Assembly: GCA_001414345.1 (NCBI GenBank)
Contig: LLCB01000106.1
Location: 1-64,000, forward strand
Direction: 5' to 3'
DNA: 64,000 nucleotides
Source: Hymenoscyphus infarciens
Taxonomy: Eukaryota > Ascomycota > Leotiomycetes > Helotiales > Helotiaceae
Positions within the stretch are counted from its first letter, which is position 1, and each line of letters begins with the position of its first letter. The notes beneath the pieces are model-generated. The model had not been told where the DNA came from and ran no database searches. It saw only the letters and a list, made by a program, of their open reading frames with translations. The position numbers and the translations under genes are program-made. Below are positions 22,148-35,200 of the stretch, piece by piece.

Positions 22148-23700
22148 ACTCTACGTCACGTGCTTTGTCGAGAAACCCAGTACGGGCGTAAAAGAGCGTA
22201 GTTTTGATTGATTGATCGCAGAAATTATAGTAAAAGAGCTTCTAACATCCACTTGTCAAAGCCGCCGTGTTCCTAGATCATAAGCTCGTGCTTCATAAAA
22301 GTTTTACACCTCTACAACTCATGTGTAACCTAGTGAGACTACCAGGCCTTCTTCAGAATATGGTTGTGTTTTAAGAATTTAGTTAATGATCATCCCTTTT
22401 TTGTTCCAGAGAAAGAATACATCCGTTGCTTCATGACTTCCTCCCAGTCTGTAGCTGATGACCGCCCAGACATCAAAGTCGTTGAGGTGAGAACAGTCAT
22501 ATGTACGCGAATGAGAGTCAAAACGTGTGAAATCAATCGCAAGCATCGTGAGGTCTATAAGAACTTCTGGTTTTCTTATTTGGTACAGTTGGTACATTGC
22601 AAGCTTTAAATCTAGCTATTAACACACATGTATCAAAAAAATTATTTAATGACCTTCAAGTCTTCAAGCTGGTGTCGATTCTAAATTCCCTGCCATCTTT
22701 CTCACATGGGAAGCAAATACTTGGATTGTTTGTCATTGTTTCTCGTCAATTTTCCTTGATTTATAGAATCATGCACAAGAGGGGTCTAGTAAACAAATGA
22801 ATCCTGTGGAACATATTACTGTGATTATTGTATCTATCCTTTCCCGGATTGTTCCACCAAGGGTGCAGGAATTTGTGACTGGTCAAGAGCAGAGTACCTT
22901 CACACTGCTCTCTCAATTGTTCGACTAGGACTAGGGAAATCAATTCCATTATCGAACGAAACTAGAACAATTTGATTTATGTTATCTTTACTGTTCTAGA
23001 AGAGTTAGGAGAATTGCAGAAGGGGAAGGTGCCTTGGATGATAGTCATGAATTCCTGCAACCCCTGGTAGTTCTACAATTTCTAGGCAAGTTTCTCTTCT
23101 TCAAATGCAAGACATACAGTACATCAACAATTCCAGCTTACAGTGAAGTCAGACCTACGCTGTCATTTTTACCAATCTCTATTTGGTTATAAGCATTCTC
23201 ACTCTCGGATAATCTTTCTTGAACTCAATATTGAGACTTTGCAAAAAGAAAGGCTCACTGGTTTCACCGAACCCTGGTTGCTCATCTATAAAGTACCTAT
23301 CTCAAGAAGAAAATTCTGGGTGAATTTTGACAGTAGAATTGTTGTTTGAAGACATCCCCCGTTCTCGCTTAGTGGCATTTCTTTTTTTCCAGCAGACCAA
23401 GTTTTTGAAAGCCTTGCTGCGAGAAGAATTTAATTATTTGAAAACACCGTCTTCGTCTATTGAATTGCATTGTGATAGCAGTTGTGATGTCAAACCTCCT
23501 TAGCACTCAAAAATGTAAACCTATCCTGAACATAGAATTAGATAACACAATTCTATCTTTGGAAAGTACACAAACTTATAGCTCAGCTTAGTTCTAGTTA
23601 ATAGTTACTTTTAAATAGTGTACTTGAAGTCCAATGTTAGTGAGCTACCGTCATTGGAAGTGGCATAGTATAAACATATTTCAACCCCGAACCTTCGATT
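22148..23700. other. Upstream of PPR gene, decayed repeat, no gene
   Basis: Low-complexity, moderately AT-rich sequence with only short frames. 22148-22300 should hold the PPR promoter. 22855-23107 carries the second copy of an ancient dispersed repeat. Nothing else is recognised. Confidence 0.45.
22855..23107. repeat. Ancient dispersed repeat, copy 2
   Basis: Collinear with 11110-11311. Shared blocks are GGTGCAGGAATTTGTGACTG near 22862, GAATTCCTGCAAC near 23050, and a TTCTTCAAATG block near 23097. On the minus strand both copies read a VAGI-(R/H)-DY peptide, so a decayed coding sequence is possible. Confidence 0.5.
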
Positions 23701-23709
23701 GGCCAAAAA

Positions 23710-24003
23710 TTATACTTTAATTAACGGTAATTGACACCTTTGTCCCTTAAATAATCGTAAATACCTAGAATATCCCTTAAATTACTTGAAAAGTGACTGC
23801 TCTATCCCTTAAATAATACCCCTTAAAAATAGGGGTATTCTAGTCAGAAAAGAGGGATATTTGAGTCAGTTTATACTTTTTCTCTACAGTAATTGACACT
23901 TTCATCCTCTAATTTAATTAAAAAGTGACTGTTCTATCTCTTAAATAAGACTTCTTAAAAATGAGAGTCTTCTAGTCAGAAAAGAGGGATATTTAAGTCA
24001 GTT
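23710..24003. repeat. Tandem duplication of about 130-160 bp
   Basis: Unit 1 (23710-23870) and unit 2 (23871-24003) share GTAATTGACAC, AAAAGTGACTG, TCTAGTCAGAAAAGAGGGAT and a final AGTCAGTT in the same order. Unit 2 lacks about 28 bp near its start. Each unit has a small hairpin just before TCTAGTCAG (ACCCCTTAAAAATAGGGGT in unit 1). The units are diverged, and the composition is AT-rich. Confidence 0.8.
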
Positions 24004-24785
24004 ATTATTCACTGTTTTTACTATATTACGCCACCTATTTTTTAGTGAATTGAAGCTAGTACCGTAAGATTATAACCTTTAATATATATAATATTAAGCC
24101 TTAAGAAATCGTCGATTACTTAGTAAGTAATCAAAGCCGTAAGCGAAAGAATCGAGAGTATTAGGCTTAACCAAAGCTCTTGAGAGTTGGTTTACGTAGT
24201 CGTAAGTAGATAGTACGTAAGTAGGTCAATTTACTATATTCATTGATTTTTAGTGTATTAGTATAAGGAAACTGTCTAATTAATTCAAGTGCCTTTTAAA
24301 TTCTTGCTAAGAACATACCTAGGTAACCTTTTGCGGTATGGTCATGGGTCGTCAATCGCTGGTAAATACTTGACAAATAAATCCTAGGCAATCTATTTAA
24401 ATGAGGCAACCACATCGAAAAATATGAAATTACTCCGCTAATATTTTCCCGTCTATTCTCAAGGCAGTGGTGTCTTTCAAAATCTACTTTTAGAAACTTC
24501 ATTTATCTCAAATGATACAAAGTTTAGAGGTTCGAAGACCCTTCGAGCCAATCCCCCCTCGCTTATCGGGCGTTTCATACCTCGCACAAAGTATCAGCAG
24601 CAAAACCACGAGATATGTTCCCTACAACAGGAGTGGGGAGCTGTTGTTATACTTACCTTTGTAGCTGTAGGAGGGGATTCTTGTCTAGAAATTAAAATAG
24701 TTAGGTTGTCGAAAAGTGCTTCTATCCACAAATCTTTGCCGCAGCTCCATGTTTCTACCTGTGGGTGTTGAGGAACGTTTGGGGA
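24004..24785. other. AT-rich decayed sequence, no gene
   Basis: 24060-24290 has the TA-rich, CA-poor look of RIP-affected DNA; 24290-24785 is closer to normal. No frame or repeat is identifiable. Confidence 0.5.
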
Positions 24786-24793
24786 GTGAAAGA

Positions 24794-25069
24794 CAGCGTT
24801 TTCATTCTCCCAGCCTCTTGGCAAAAAGTGGATTTTTCCGCCAGCCTGGGTTAAGCCCTCGATTTTGTTCTTTTATGTATATAATAAGCCATATCAGATA
24901 TAAGTCAATTATATATTAAGAAAACAAATAAGAAAAGCTAGTAGATAACCTTTCCTACCGCTTATAAAATTATATCAAGGCTATAATTTTATATTCATTT
25001 CTAAAGTTTTGCTTAGCCTATCCTAGCCTGACTCTTAGGCTAGGCTAGGCTGGGAGAATGAAAACGCTG
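24794..25069. mobile_element. hAT-type MITE with perfect TIRs and 8-bp TSD
   Basis: A 276-bp non-autonomous element. Its 23-bp terminal inverted repeats are identical at both ends and start CAGCGTTTTCATTCTCCCAG. It is flanked by a perfect 8-bp duplication, GTGAAAGA, at 24786-24793 and 25070-25077. TIRs beginning CAG and an 8-bp target duplication are hallmarks of the hAT superfamily. The interior is AT-rich with no coding frame. The intact ends and duplication indicate a fairly recent insertion. Confidence 0.93.
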
Positions 25070-25077
25070 GTGAAAGA

Positions 25078-28000
25078 AAGACAAGATCTAAGCTAGAAGA
25101 GAATGAGTGCACACAGAGCCCTGGGGTGTTTCCCTCGGCAAAGGATTGACTCATTTATGTCATAGGAACTTCAAAGCAGGCGAGAAATTGGGGAATCCAA
25201 AACATTAAGGTGGCGACCACATATCTTTCAGATTGTTTTCAGATTGTTGCTATCTCTCTTGAATATATGTTTACTACGCGTATCCATAACGATATGATCG
25301 TTGAAGCCAGATACCGTCGAAATTCTCTTCCATCTTGACTTGGGAAAGTTGGAGAGGAAAGTTCTTGCAACTTAGTCTACTCGGTTTCCTCAACTTTACA
25401 AGTGCCGACATCCTACAGAACCAAAGTCCCCCTTGGTAGAACATTCTCCAAACAAAGTACCAGCACCAAGAAACTACTATTCCATTTAATACACACCCGG
25501 TTCCTTACACCACACCCTCCATTTTCCAAAACTCACCCCCCATAAAGCAGTCCATCGCCGCTCTATCCCCCAAAGCGGACCCAAAAAAGAAGCACAACAT
25601 GATTCTCACCCACTGGGTAAGACCATCTCCAAGAGACTTGGATTCGTATCAATCCCAATTCCAAGCCGTTAGAAACCCACGTACTATGGTGTTCCAACTT
25701 GGGGATTTGTGGAGATGGACCCTTTCCTAAGTGTTCTGAAGTGGAACTGATACCACACCAAGAAACACTTGGATAACGCCGTACCCCGTGGGCAGTGTGG
25801 GTAACAAACTTCGCTAAGGAGAACGACTGGCTTACGTCTATCATGTGGAAGTGATACTCAACCAAGAGACTTGGAGACGGCAGTGCGGTATGGTACCCCA
25901 CGGGCAATTTGTGGACCTACCATCGGCATGATTTGTATTCCGCGAAGAAAGGTGGCGGAGCATGTATGAGGAGAGACGTATTGATACCATAACCGAGACT
26001 TTGCAGAAGCCATCATGCTGTGGGTAATTAATGCGATTTTGTGATTCATTATTCTTCCCTGCACTACCGGAGAAACAAGCAAGCAAGCTGCTCTCATGTT
26101 GCTTCTAGAGTTTGCCCAAGAATATTTGGTTTTCAGGTGCAAAATGTTTCTCTTCATTCCTCATTCCCCATATTCGGTGGGCAATACCCAAGAAAATGCT
26201 TCTCGCTACTTGGAAGTCTTAGTGGTACCACCAAGAGTTTTGTAGTTCCAAGAGCATGGATGTATGAAGCAGTGGAAACAACCCCATGAAATCGAAGATT
26301 TCAAAGACTCACTCCGGCGATAGACCCAGGAGGGAGAAAGATATGGATCATCGACGCTCAGTATTGTTTTACTCCAAGCTGCGTTTTGATATACCAAGGG
26401 ATCGGCTGCAAATAAAGCGGGTAACCAGGGGGCTACTGGACTATTCATCCACAGATGCTATTATAATTCCTGCGGCATCAAGCAATTACCCACAGTTCAG
26501 TGATTTTGAAGACACTCGAACGTTGCGTCCGATGGACGTGGACTGATGTCTTGGAGTCTTGGGACGTTTTGATACCATATATCGGCCTAAGCCGGAACCA
26601 AAACAAGACTTTATGATTGGCAAAGCATGGGAAATAATAAGCGCACAGAATAGTAGGATGCTGAAATCTGGGTAGTGGAAGTAGATGGCTTCTAAAAAAT
26701 AAAAAATCTAGCATCAGGTTGATAATAAAACAGCACTTCACCCCCCTTCTCCCACCCCCCCCAAAGAAGGTGTTCTGACGTACCCGGGAAAAATCGGAGG
26801 AAAGCGGGAGGATTACCGGGCGCAACCGGAAGCTTCTCAAAAACACCCAAGAAGCACTGCTGGCCCTCAGCCAAGGTTTCGTTTCAAAAGATAACGGCAC
26901 TTTTTCACCTCATCGAGTTAATTGAGCCTCTCAAAAGACCAAAAGGCTGGCTAAGCCGCCCAAGGGCTATTGAAACAAAGCATATGAGGCTCAAGAAACA
27001 GGTGCCAAATTTTCTTACACCAAACTCTGAAAATAGAAGAATTGAACACGCCTGTTCATGGAAAGAAACATGTCAATAGTGTCCGAACAATCAATCGACA
27101 ACGAGGGAAGGCATCATGGCATTAAAATATGTATAAATAAAGCCATTGAACCTAATGGTTAAGAAACAGAACGCTGCCAACGACAGTGCGTTGTGCCATT
27201 GCTAAGAAGTACGCAGCGGAAAGTTTCAAACAGTGTCGTTCAGACGGTGTCTGCGGGATGGACCTTCTTGCCGCATAGAAGATGTTTGTGAAATTCTTGG
27301 CCCAAGGACAATTTTGATAGAAAGCTGCCACTGCCTACGTAGACTAGCTAGGTTTTTGCCACTGCTTGAATGTTGGAGAATCTTCTTGTGAAATTGTGGT
27401 CTCTGTTGAGATTTCCAGCGCACAAAAGAAATTAAGGTCTCCCCATGGGGAGATGGAAAATTGGCATTGGTTGGCTTGAGGGGAAAGGGAAGGGGTATGG
27501 AGTATGTATGAATTGCAAATCCACTCTCGAGTTTTCCGCGCGAAAGGCGTCTGATTTATAGCTTGACAAATATAATTCTCTCCACAAATGAGAAAACAAC
27601 CCCCCTTCTGACCATCCCAGACTTCTTCCGCCAGTAATCCGACGCACCATAACCATTCATGATTCAACAAGCTTATCCTCACTCGGCACGTATCTATGAC
27701 ACACTGGAAACACCCGGTACCCAAGGAAAACAAAAAAGGTCTGCCACCCTTAGGTTGCTGAGCAAGGATTTGCGATAGTTTTGGAAGGAACCAGCTGGAT
27801 ACTGTAACAAGTACGGTTTACCAAGAACCGTATCAAGGCGTCTCAAAAGGAAAATGTGAGTTCGAAGATTGCCATGGGCGCTTGCCAACACACTGTAAGA
27901 AAGTGGAGTAGTCTCTTGGGTGCAGGATATGGAAACAATGCCAACAAGGCCTAGCAGCACAACATAACCAATTCCATCACTGATGCGTGAGACAACTTTG

Positions 28001-28810
28001 TCTCTTAAGATAGGCAATCAAAGTCAGAACCATGAAAACCGAGAACAGTCTCTAAACGCACCAATACCAGCCCTCGAAAGAACGTCCGCTGGTCCTCGGT
28101 TTGCTACCGAAAACTACCGGAATAGTACCCTACCACGTGATCATACCTCCTAAATTCCTTCTTTATCAAGATACCTGCTCACCCATGACCTGAAGCTCAT
28201 CACGTTTCTGTTTTCACGTCTCAGTAAAAGGATCTTTGTGGTCGGCATAGCCTCGGCTCGTCTGGGGGCCCAAAACCTGCCCCCCTTTTCTGACAATGGA
28301 AGATGAAAAAAATGTTGTTCTCCGCAAAATCACCGCCACACCTCCGCGGTATTATGTATTATACGGGGCCTCTGGTTTTGTTGTCCTTTCGGCGTTCGCT
28401 GAGCGAAGGCCCATGATAGGAGAACTGACACTCCTCTTTTGTGAAGGGTAGACGTAGTGAAGAGGAGCTTCGTGCACGATTCTTTGGCAAGCGCAATTGC
28501 CCCTGACCTTACCGCCTTTAGCTGATGATCGGATCTGCTCGAGCAGGCCCCTCCACTTGGGCTCCATGCCCAGAGATAAGGCTGTTGGTGGCTGACTGGC
28601 CAGCGGAGTGACACGGTGTCTTGATGCCAACGCCCTGTCCTATTCCTCAACGCCACACATCTACCCGGGAGGTGGAGAGATGTAGGTGTCGCAGGATTTG
28701 TGTTCTCGATATCCTCGTATTATTTAGTTCTTTGGGAGAAACGAGAATGCAGCAAGTGTCAGAAGGGAGTGACGCAAAGCCCCAAGCAGATGAAAGCGCA
28801 GGTACACGGT
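25078..28810. other. Gene-poor region with degenerate internal repeats
   Basis: Short frames only. Between about 25460 and 26240 a CCAAGA(G/A)AC-like word recurs (25629, 25758, 25861), and 25741-25800 resembles 25845-25915. An 86-residue plus-strand frame (26286-26546) is protein-like but not recognised. No gene is supported. Confidence 0.4.
25741..25915. repeat. Degenerate direct repeat, two copies
   Basis: 25741 onward (GTGGAACTGATACCACACCA) and 25845 onward (GTGGAAGTGATACTCAACCA) are related over about 60-70 bp, both continuing through CTTGG, then TACCCCGTGGG / TACCCCACGGG. The offset is about 104 bp. Confidence 0.6.
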
Positions 28811-29247
28811 CGGGTATTTTGGGTGTATCAGTGCGGGGTGGGGCATGCTGGGCTTACTACTGTACACATTTTGGACTCTAGACGCCAGTTATATATAAAA
28901 AATGAAACTATTACCTATTATCTACTCTAATATGTCGTACTATAGGTAGATGCAGCAACATGTTAGTCAGGGAGGGGGGCGTTTTCGTAGAGTTGCTCTA
29001 TCTTAGAGGATAGCGAAGAGGCTATAATTACAGTCCTTTAAGCAACCGGGATCTCTCTGCGATTCGTTTTTCGGTATAGAGCCTGCCGACCTTTGGTCTT
29101 GATGTGCTTAGTAGGCATATATATGAGAAAAAATAAAGTGTGGTTATTTAATAATAATATTTTAAAAAGTATATAATTCGTCTATTTTGGTGGTGTTTTG
29201 AGGCCAGATAATGCTTACGCACGGACCCGCTACTCCCAAAATACCCG
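28811..29247. mobile_element. Candidate MITE bounded by 13-bp inverted repeats
   Basis: CGGGTATTTTGGG at 28811-28823 is exactly inverted as CCCAAAATACCCG at 29235-29247, and similarity continues imperfectly inward (GTA...GCGGG). The 437-bp interval is AT-rich inside with normal flanks. No convincing target duplication is seen at the boundaries; GTACA occurs close to both ends but not adjacent to the repeats. It could be an old MITE or a chance palindrome. Confidence 0.4.
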
Positions 29248-32200
29248 CCCTAGTACAGTACATACAAGCAGGGTTGCGGCGGCTACTACTCCAGTAGGGG
29301 TTAGGCGGCTCCGGCGGAGAGGAGACAAGAGTTTATAGGTGTTGGAGAAATTCTGGAAGTCTTGGCCTCCTGGCGGAAGTCTTGGGGGGTTGGGTTAGGT
29401 TGGCCGGGAGGACGTGGTTCCTATTTCGCTTCTCTATCGAACGTTATCTGTACCCGACGGTATCTAATAACATTCATTGCCTTCGGCCTAAGTCGTTTTG
29501 AGGTCATTTTCAAATTTGATAAGCAGCTCGAAGGGGACCGAGGATTTGGCGGCTAGCCACGGAGATGAGGGCTTCTGCTTTGCCTCGGTGCATCTTGAAG
29601 GATTTGGTGTACAGTGTCATCTCTGTGAATTCATAAGACGATGGTATGGACCTGACCTGAACCTTACCCGATGGTGAGGGGAAAATGTTGGAGAATGTGG
29701 AGAGTAGGGAAGTGGAAAAAGCATAAATCTGGGGTGATGTCATGGAATGAGCTCTAGAAGCGCAAAATTATACAGGAACTGAGGATGGATGTCCTTTGCG
29801 CGTTGGGCGGTTCTTCGGCCTGGACTCAAGGATTCATGGGGATTGTCCGTGATTAAAAGTGCTCATCTTTTTCCGTCTCTCGAATACCCCCCGCCATACT
29901 TTCCCAATCGGTGAAGCTGGAATCCCCACGTGCTTCGGAATGCCCGAAAGAGAATTGTTTGTGGAGACTCTTAAAGGGTGGAATAATGGGGTTAAAATTG
30001 CGATAAAGCTGGAGATGGACAATCACATGTTATTGCTGGAATACACCCACCCACTCTCTTCCCTCGTTGATTCTTTGATATCCTCCCAACTGACTCAAGA
30101 GAAATAATCCACGGAGTACAGGAACGGTACATTAGTAGTAGGAAGGTACTTATGGCTAATTCAGTTCATCCCAAAGCAGAAAGAGCATGTTGGAAGGTTA
30201 GCCGAGGGACAGCTGGGACAAAAAGGAGAGCGGGCGGACATGTCGGGTGTGTGTGTTTCATCACGTGTGGTCTGATCTAGATATTTGCTTTGCTTTTTTC
30301 TTTCAGTTCAAAGCGTTTCAACCCCCTTAATTCAAGACTCGCGTAGGGCAGCAGACACCTTCATTTCGTCACATTGAAACTTATTTAACCCACGTGTGTT
30401 GAGTATACCCGCGATAACGAACTGCACCGATCTGCGATGCCTAAACAGGCTCAATTGCTTTTCTTCCTGTGGTGCAGCCAAAGAGCATGAAGGCGTCATC
30501 ATGCCCCCACGCCTTTGACCTCGTCTCACCCGGGCCATTCTTTTTTTCCCTGATCAATTGGAAGACTCGAGCCAATGGCACCTAATTACCCCCCTCACCT
30601 AATACGAGTACGTACTCGCACCCCGGATCTCTTACTTGACTGGCCATCATCAAGCACGGCTTTGTTTAAGTAGAGCATGCTGGTGTTTTGTGATGTTTTG
30701 GCGGGGTATGAGGTGACATCGGGTTTCATGGCACTCTGCAGACAAAAATACTTTTTCCTCCACAGTGCTGGCTTCAACCGACATCCAACGAAACGAACAG
30801 CTGATATGATGGAAGATGACCTTATATTTATCCGACGTCTTTTGAGACTCATCACTCACCAGTTGATTGATGATATCTGATCTTTCTGCGTCGATATCTT
30901 GCACACGATACCCGCCAGCAACCCCAGTAGTTTCTCCACACTTTGTTGTGCCTCTCCGCATTCAGGCCAAGTTCGTTGACGCCGCAATACTCGAGTACAT
31001 TTTAGACCACTTCCCAGCTGCTAATCTTCTCCCGATATTAGGCGAATTTAGGCTTTTATTGACCAATCCTGAAGTTCTCAACGCAGTCGTATTCCAACAG
31101 CTTTGGGAGAAGGGCCACGGACTTGTCACTCTTTCTAGTCAGTGAACCTGCCAGCTTTGCGAGCCATGCTCCTGGAAGCAAGGGAAATGAAGAGGGTCCT
31201 CTAGGTCCGCACACGGTTAACATCAAGACGTTCCATCACATAACATTCTCATGCGATAGAGAGGGGTTTTGCGGGGCCATACCCTAGGATCGTGTGCCGG
31301 AAGCTCGAGTCTACTTCCGAGTTGAGGCTGACGATTTAGTTTATCAGGGTTTCATGAAGATAATGTTGATCATTGATCAACATTTACACCATCTTTGAAG
31401 CGGTGATGGGATATAGATGGAAGCACGAAATATTAATGACCCCACAAACTACAACGTATCACGACATGCGCCACGCAATAATTTCCCCAGGCTCAGCTTT
31501 GAGCTGATTCTCCACGCAACCCCCACGCCACTACTTTTGATTGACTGGCGAGGATCCGTAAACAACCCAACTCGGCGTTCCAGCATGATGGTCAGTCCAA
31601 GGCTTCAAGCCTCGTCCCGGCAACTGGTGGAAGATACGAAGGATGTGATAGAATCACGACATTTTTCTTTGTCAGAGGAGAAGGGCTGCGGACATTTTTG
31701 TTGGGCATTCGCTCAGTCCTCGTCGAAAAATGGTGTACAAGGTAGGTATTGTCGCACGACGGTGAGCTGAGCCTCTGCGGTGACCAGAGGTTGACGTGGT
31801 CTTTATTTCTCTCTCCAGGCTCTTCTTCGTATCTTTTATCCTTCAAATTTCAATATATGTTACCCTTCGGGTCATTGGAAGCCGGAATCTTGTTGTCCCC
31901 GCGATACTCCGTACTCTCCCCCCCCATTTCCCCCTTTCCCCCTTTCCCCACGGCCAAGCATGATTCTTATCTGCTGTGGTCTCCGCCCCGCGCTTCCGCC
32001 CCTGCTGGATCTGCCATCAAACAATTGATGGATCGGATGACCCACTCACTATACCAATTCATCATTGATTGCTCCAGGCATCAGTGTTTGAAGCCTCCTC
32101 ATCCTCGCCTTTGCTACTCTCTCGGATACGAAACATTGGCCGGCATAACATAGATGCCACCAGTCATATCTCATCAAAGCTCCTACGGAGATAAATCTAA

Positions 32201-35200
32201 ATTTACTTACCCCAGCTTCTGCCAGGCCTGGGCCAGGGTGTGTGGGGTGGATCAAAGCGTGTTTCTGGAAGCAGAAAAGAAGACGACTGAAGCGTGTTTC
32301 CATTCCGGTGGTTTCCCTCGGTTACCGCTAGTTGCCGCTCGCGCCATTTGCCGCATAAATGGCCTCGGATGGAGAGACTCCTGAGACGATGCTTTCAATG
32401 GGACACCAACTCTATCATGGACTCTTGCTATGCAACATTTTCTGGACATCGTACGATCCACTCATCGTTATGCTGGTGCTTGAACGGTACTTGAAATAAC
32501 CAGCATCTAAGCTGGTTGACAAGGTAGGTCAATTTGATCCCGCTCAAAATTTCGGTCTCTCCTCAACTCCACTTTTAACATGATAGCGTTACTCCACATA
32601 TTCGCCATAACTATCAGTCTCGATTGGAGCGGATACAAAGCACAATACTCGATTGACTCTACTAGTGCCAACTTATCTTGTAAAATTTACAGTTGAAGAC
32701 TAAAAAAAAACCAAAAGCAACGGGCTTATCTTACAAAAGAACCTCCACTCAATCAGACCCGACTCTTCATGCAAATTTCTTTGCCTTCAATTCCACATGA
32801 TAATTGCACCGTCGCAGAGCCCCAGATACGGACCGACGAAGGGCCTGTTTTACATCATATTTCCCTCGGCGCCGAAATTATTGAAGGAGCCGAGAAATGG
32901 GTTGCCAACCACCACTAGATAAGATTTAAAAAATTGCCCTTCATTTTGTGGGTATTCCCGTAAACTCATTTTTCACCCCCCGGCTTTCCGAGGTATTCCC
33001 ATCTGGAGAGAATTGACTTTGGTGGGGAAGCCAGCTCAAACGCTGACAACCCCAACAAAGTCGTCATCGTCTGAGTGTGTTTGAACAATAACAATGCCTG
33101 GAGAACGAAAACACGAGTCAGACCTTGGCGAATTCGAAAACTCTTTGTCTCTTGCCAATGCTTAGGTATTGACCAACTAACTACCCAGAGACCCCAAGGT
33201 CTGGATGCAAGAATTATTGGTCCACAGTTGTCTTGACTCTTGATTTATCGCGATACCAGCTTGGAATCTCCAAGAACAAACTGAAATTTGTTGCCATAAG
33301 AGGAAAGATCTGAATATAGACGTGACGACAAGAGAGAAACTCTAGTTATCACCAGATAAAAGTTGACATCTCTTCGGCAAATGACGACGGAACAATCGAT
33401 CATCTTGGCGTCAAACGAAATGAAATCCACGGCCTCAGCTTGAGGCTCTGGTCCCTCTGGCTTTGAACAGCTGGTTGCCTGTCATGTTCATTCCGTTCGA
33501 CCGCCCCGAGTTCATACCTCCATAATGGTGAGTGACGCTTTTCTTATTAAAAGTCGACCGTCAAGCCCCCTAAGAGGCGCACCTTGTCCGGCTCTGGACC
33601 AAACTCTCTAGAAATCCGCACCAAAACGCTTCATAAATAACTAAAGGTAACTAGGGCCTTGCCATACCCCAGTATTTCCTCTCTCCGGGGAGTTGCATTC
33701 AAATACCGATTCGATCCCGGTTTCAAAGCCTTTCCTCAACCAAATAGTGCCCTTCCAATGTGGAGTTGATACATCGCTCGATGATCTGGCATTGCATGGC
33801 GATGGTTCCTTGCATAAGACCTAAAGCTAGAGCTGAATAGAGGGGTTTCTTTAGCCATGAAAAGCAACGATTAGGCCTAGCATTTGTCACAATGTCACAG
33901 ACCGTCGTCTAATGAGGCTGGAAAACGTATCACTAATTTGTAGTCTCAGAGGTGACCAAACCACCGGAAGTCCGGGACGAGTCAGAAGTAAAGAGACAAG
34001 ATTAAATAATCTGACAAGTGTTAGACAGCGCGCTGGATAAGCATTCATCCCCCCTCACAAACCTCGAACTCGAACGGCATCCTTGCCGCTTTGCTTTCCC
34101 CCTCGTGCCCCTTTATGAATCTATGCGGCGGAAAGTCTGACTGCGCTCAGAAACAAAAACATTCGGATTCCGACGAGCCAGGAGAGGGACGGCGTGTTTG
34201 CTGACCTCTCGAACTTGGAAGGTAAGATTGACAGATTACCAGCTAGTAGATGCGACGATAAGATTAATTCTCCCCAAATGGGAAGTCTACCGGGGAAGTA
34301 TAAGAGGTGGCTGCTCTAAACTGGTGGGAAGGAGTCGTAAAAAACCTTGGAAGCCTTCCGACCAAATGGGTAAGATCCGGGGCAGCCGCCCCCTCTCCCG
34401 AGTCCCCCCCCCCCCCCCCACAGAAAGCAACGTGCGCTGCGCCTCCTCCCTCGCGATAATCATATTCAATTGAATTTGATACAGATGACACCGTTTCAAA
34501 GGGGGATTGTAAGTACAGTATGGGGAGGGGTAAGGGTTGTGGACGACCACGGTACGGGGTATTGATATTACCCACGAGCTGGAGAACGAGATCTGGTGCA
34601 GGGTTACTGCTACTGCTACTGTTATCTATCGCATGAAGGAGGAAGGTGAGGTGAGCGGTAGGGGAAACGAATGGCGGTCCACGCAATGGCACGACTGGCT
34701 AAGTATGTATACGGCGTGGTTTTAGCGGACTGAGAAGATGACTGTTCAAATTTCAGATCCTCCTCGTCTTTCAGCTTCAAGGCTCCTGGCGCTTGCAATA
34801 CGAAATTGCACGGCCACACTCTGCTTGACCGATTGTCTTTACCGCAGTGAAGGAGAGGAGGATATACTTATCTGATTTCCCAGCAGCATGTCTCGAACGA
34901 CTGGCCCACGTCACCCCAAGTGGCGGTACTCGAGCAGGTTCGTCGAGCCAAGTGGCTTGAATCCCCTCCCTATTCCCAAAACCAAGAATTTCTTTACTCA
35001 GGCTGTCAGAAAACAAGATGAATACTGATCAAGCCACGGACAGGGTTGCACAAGGTCCCCCCATTTCTTCCCCACGTTTTGTCCCCCTCCGGCAGCATAC
35101 CAATGCAACCCTCCGACTTCCTTTGCTGGGGAAGATTGTATTTTATTTTTGTTGGACTGTCTGATTACTGGGTAAGTGTTGCGTTGCTCACCGCTCGCTG

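Noticed and set aside
26286..26546. 86-residue plus-strand frame ending in RPMDVD
   Set aside because: Coherent but short; no start context or homologue known to me.
32836..32850. GGGCCTGTTTTA resembling the 753-bp MITE end
   Set aside because: Only about 10 bases match, no inverted partner and no AT-rich body.
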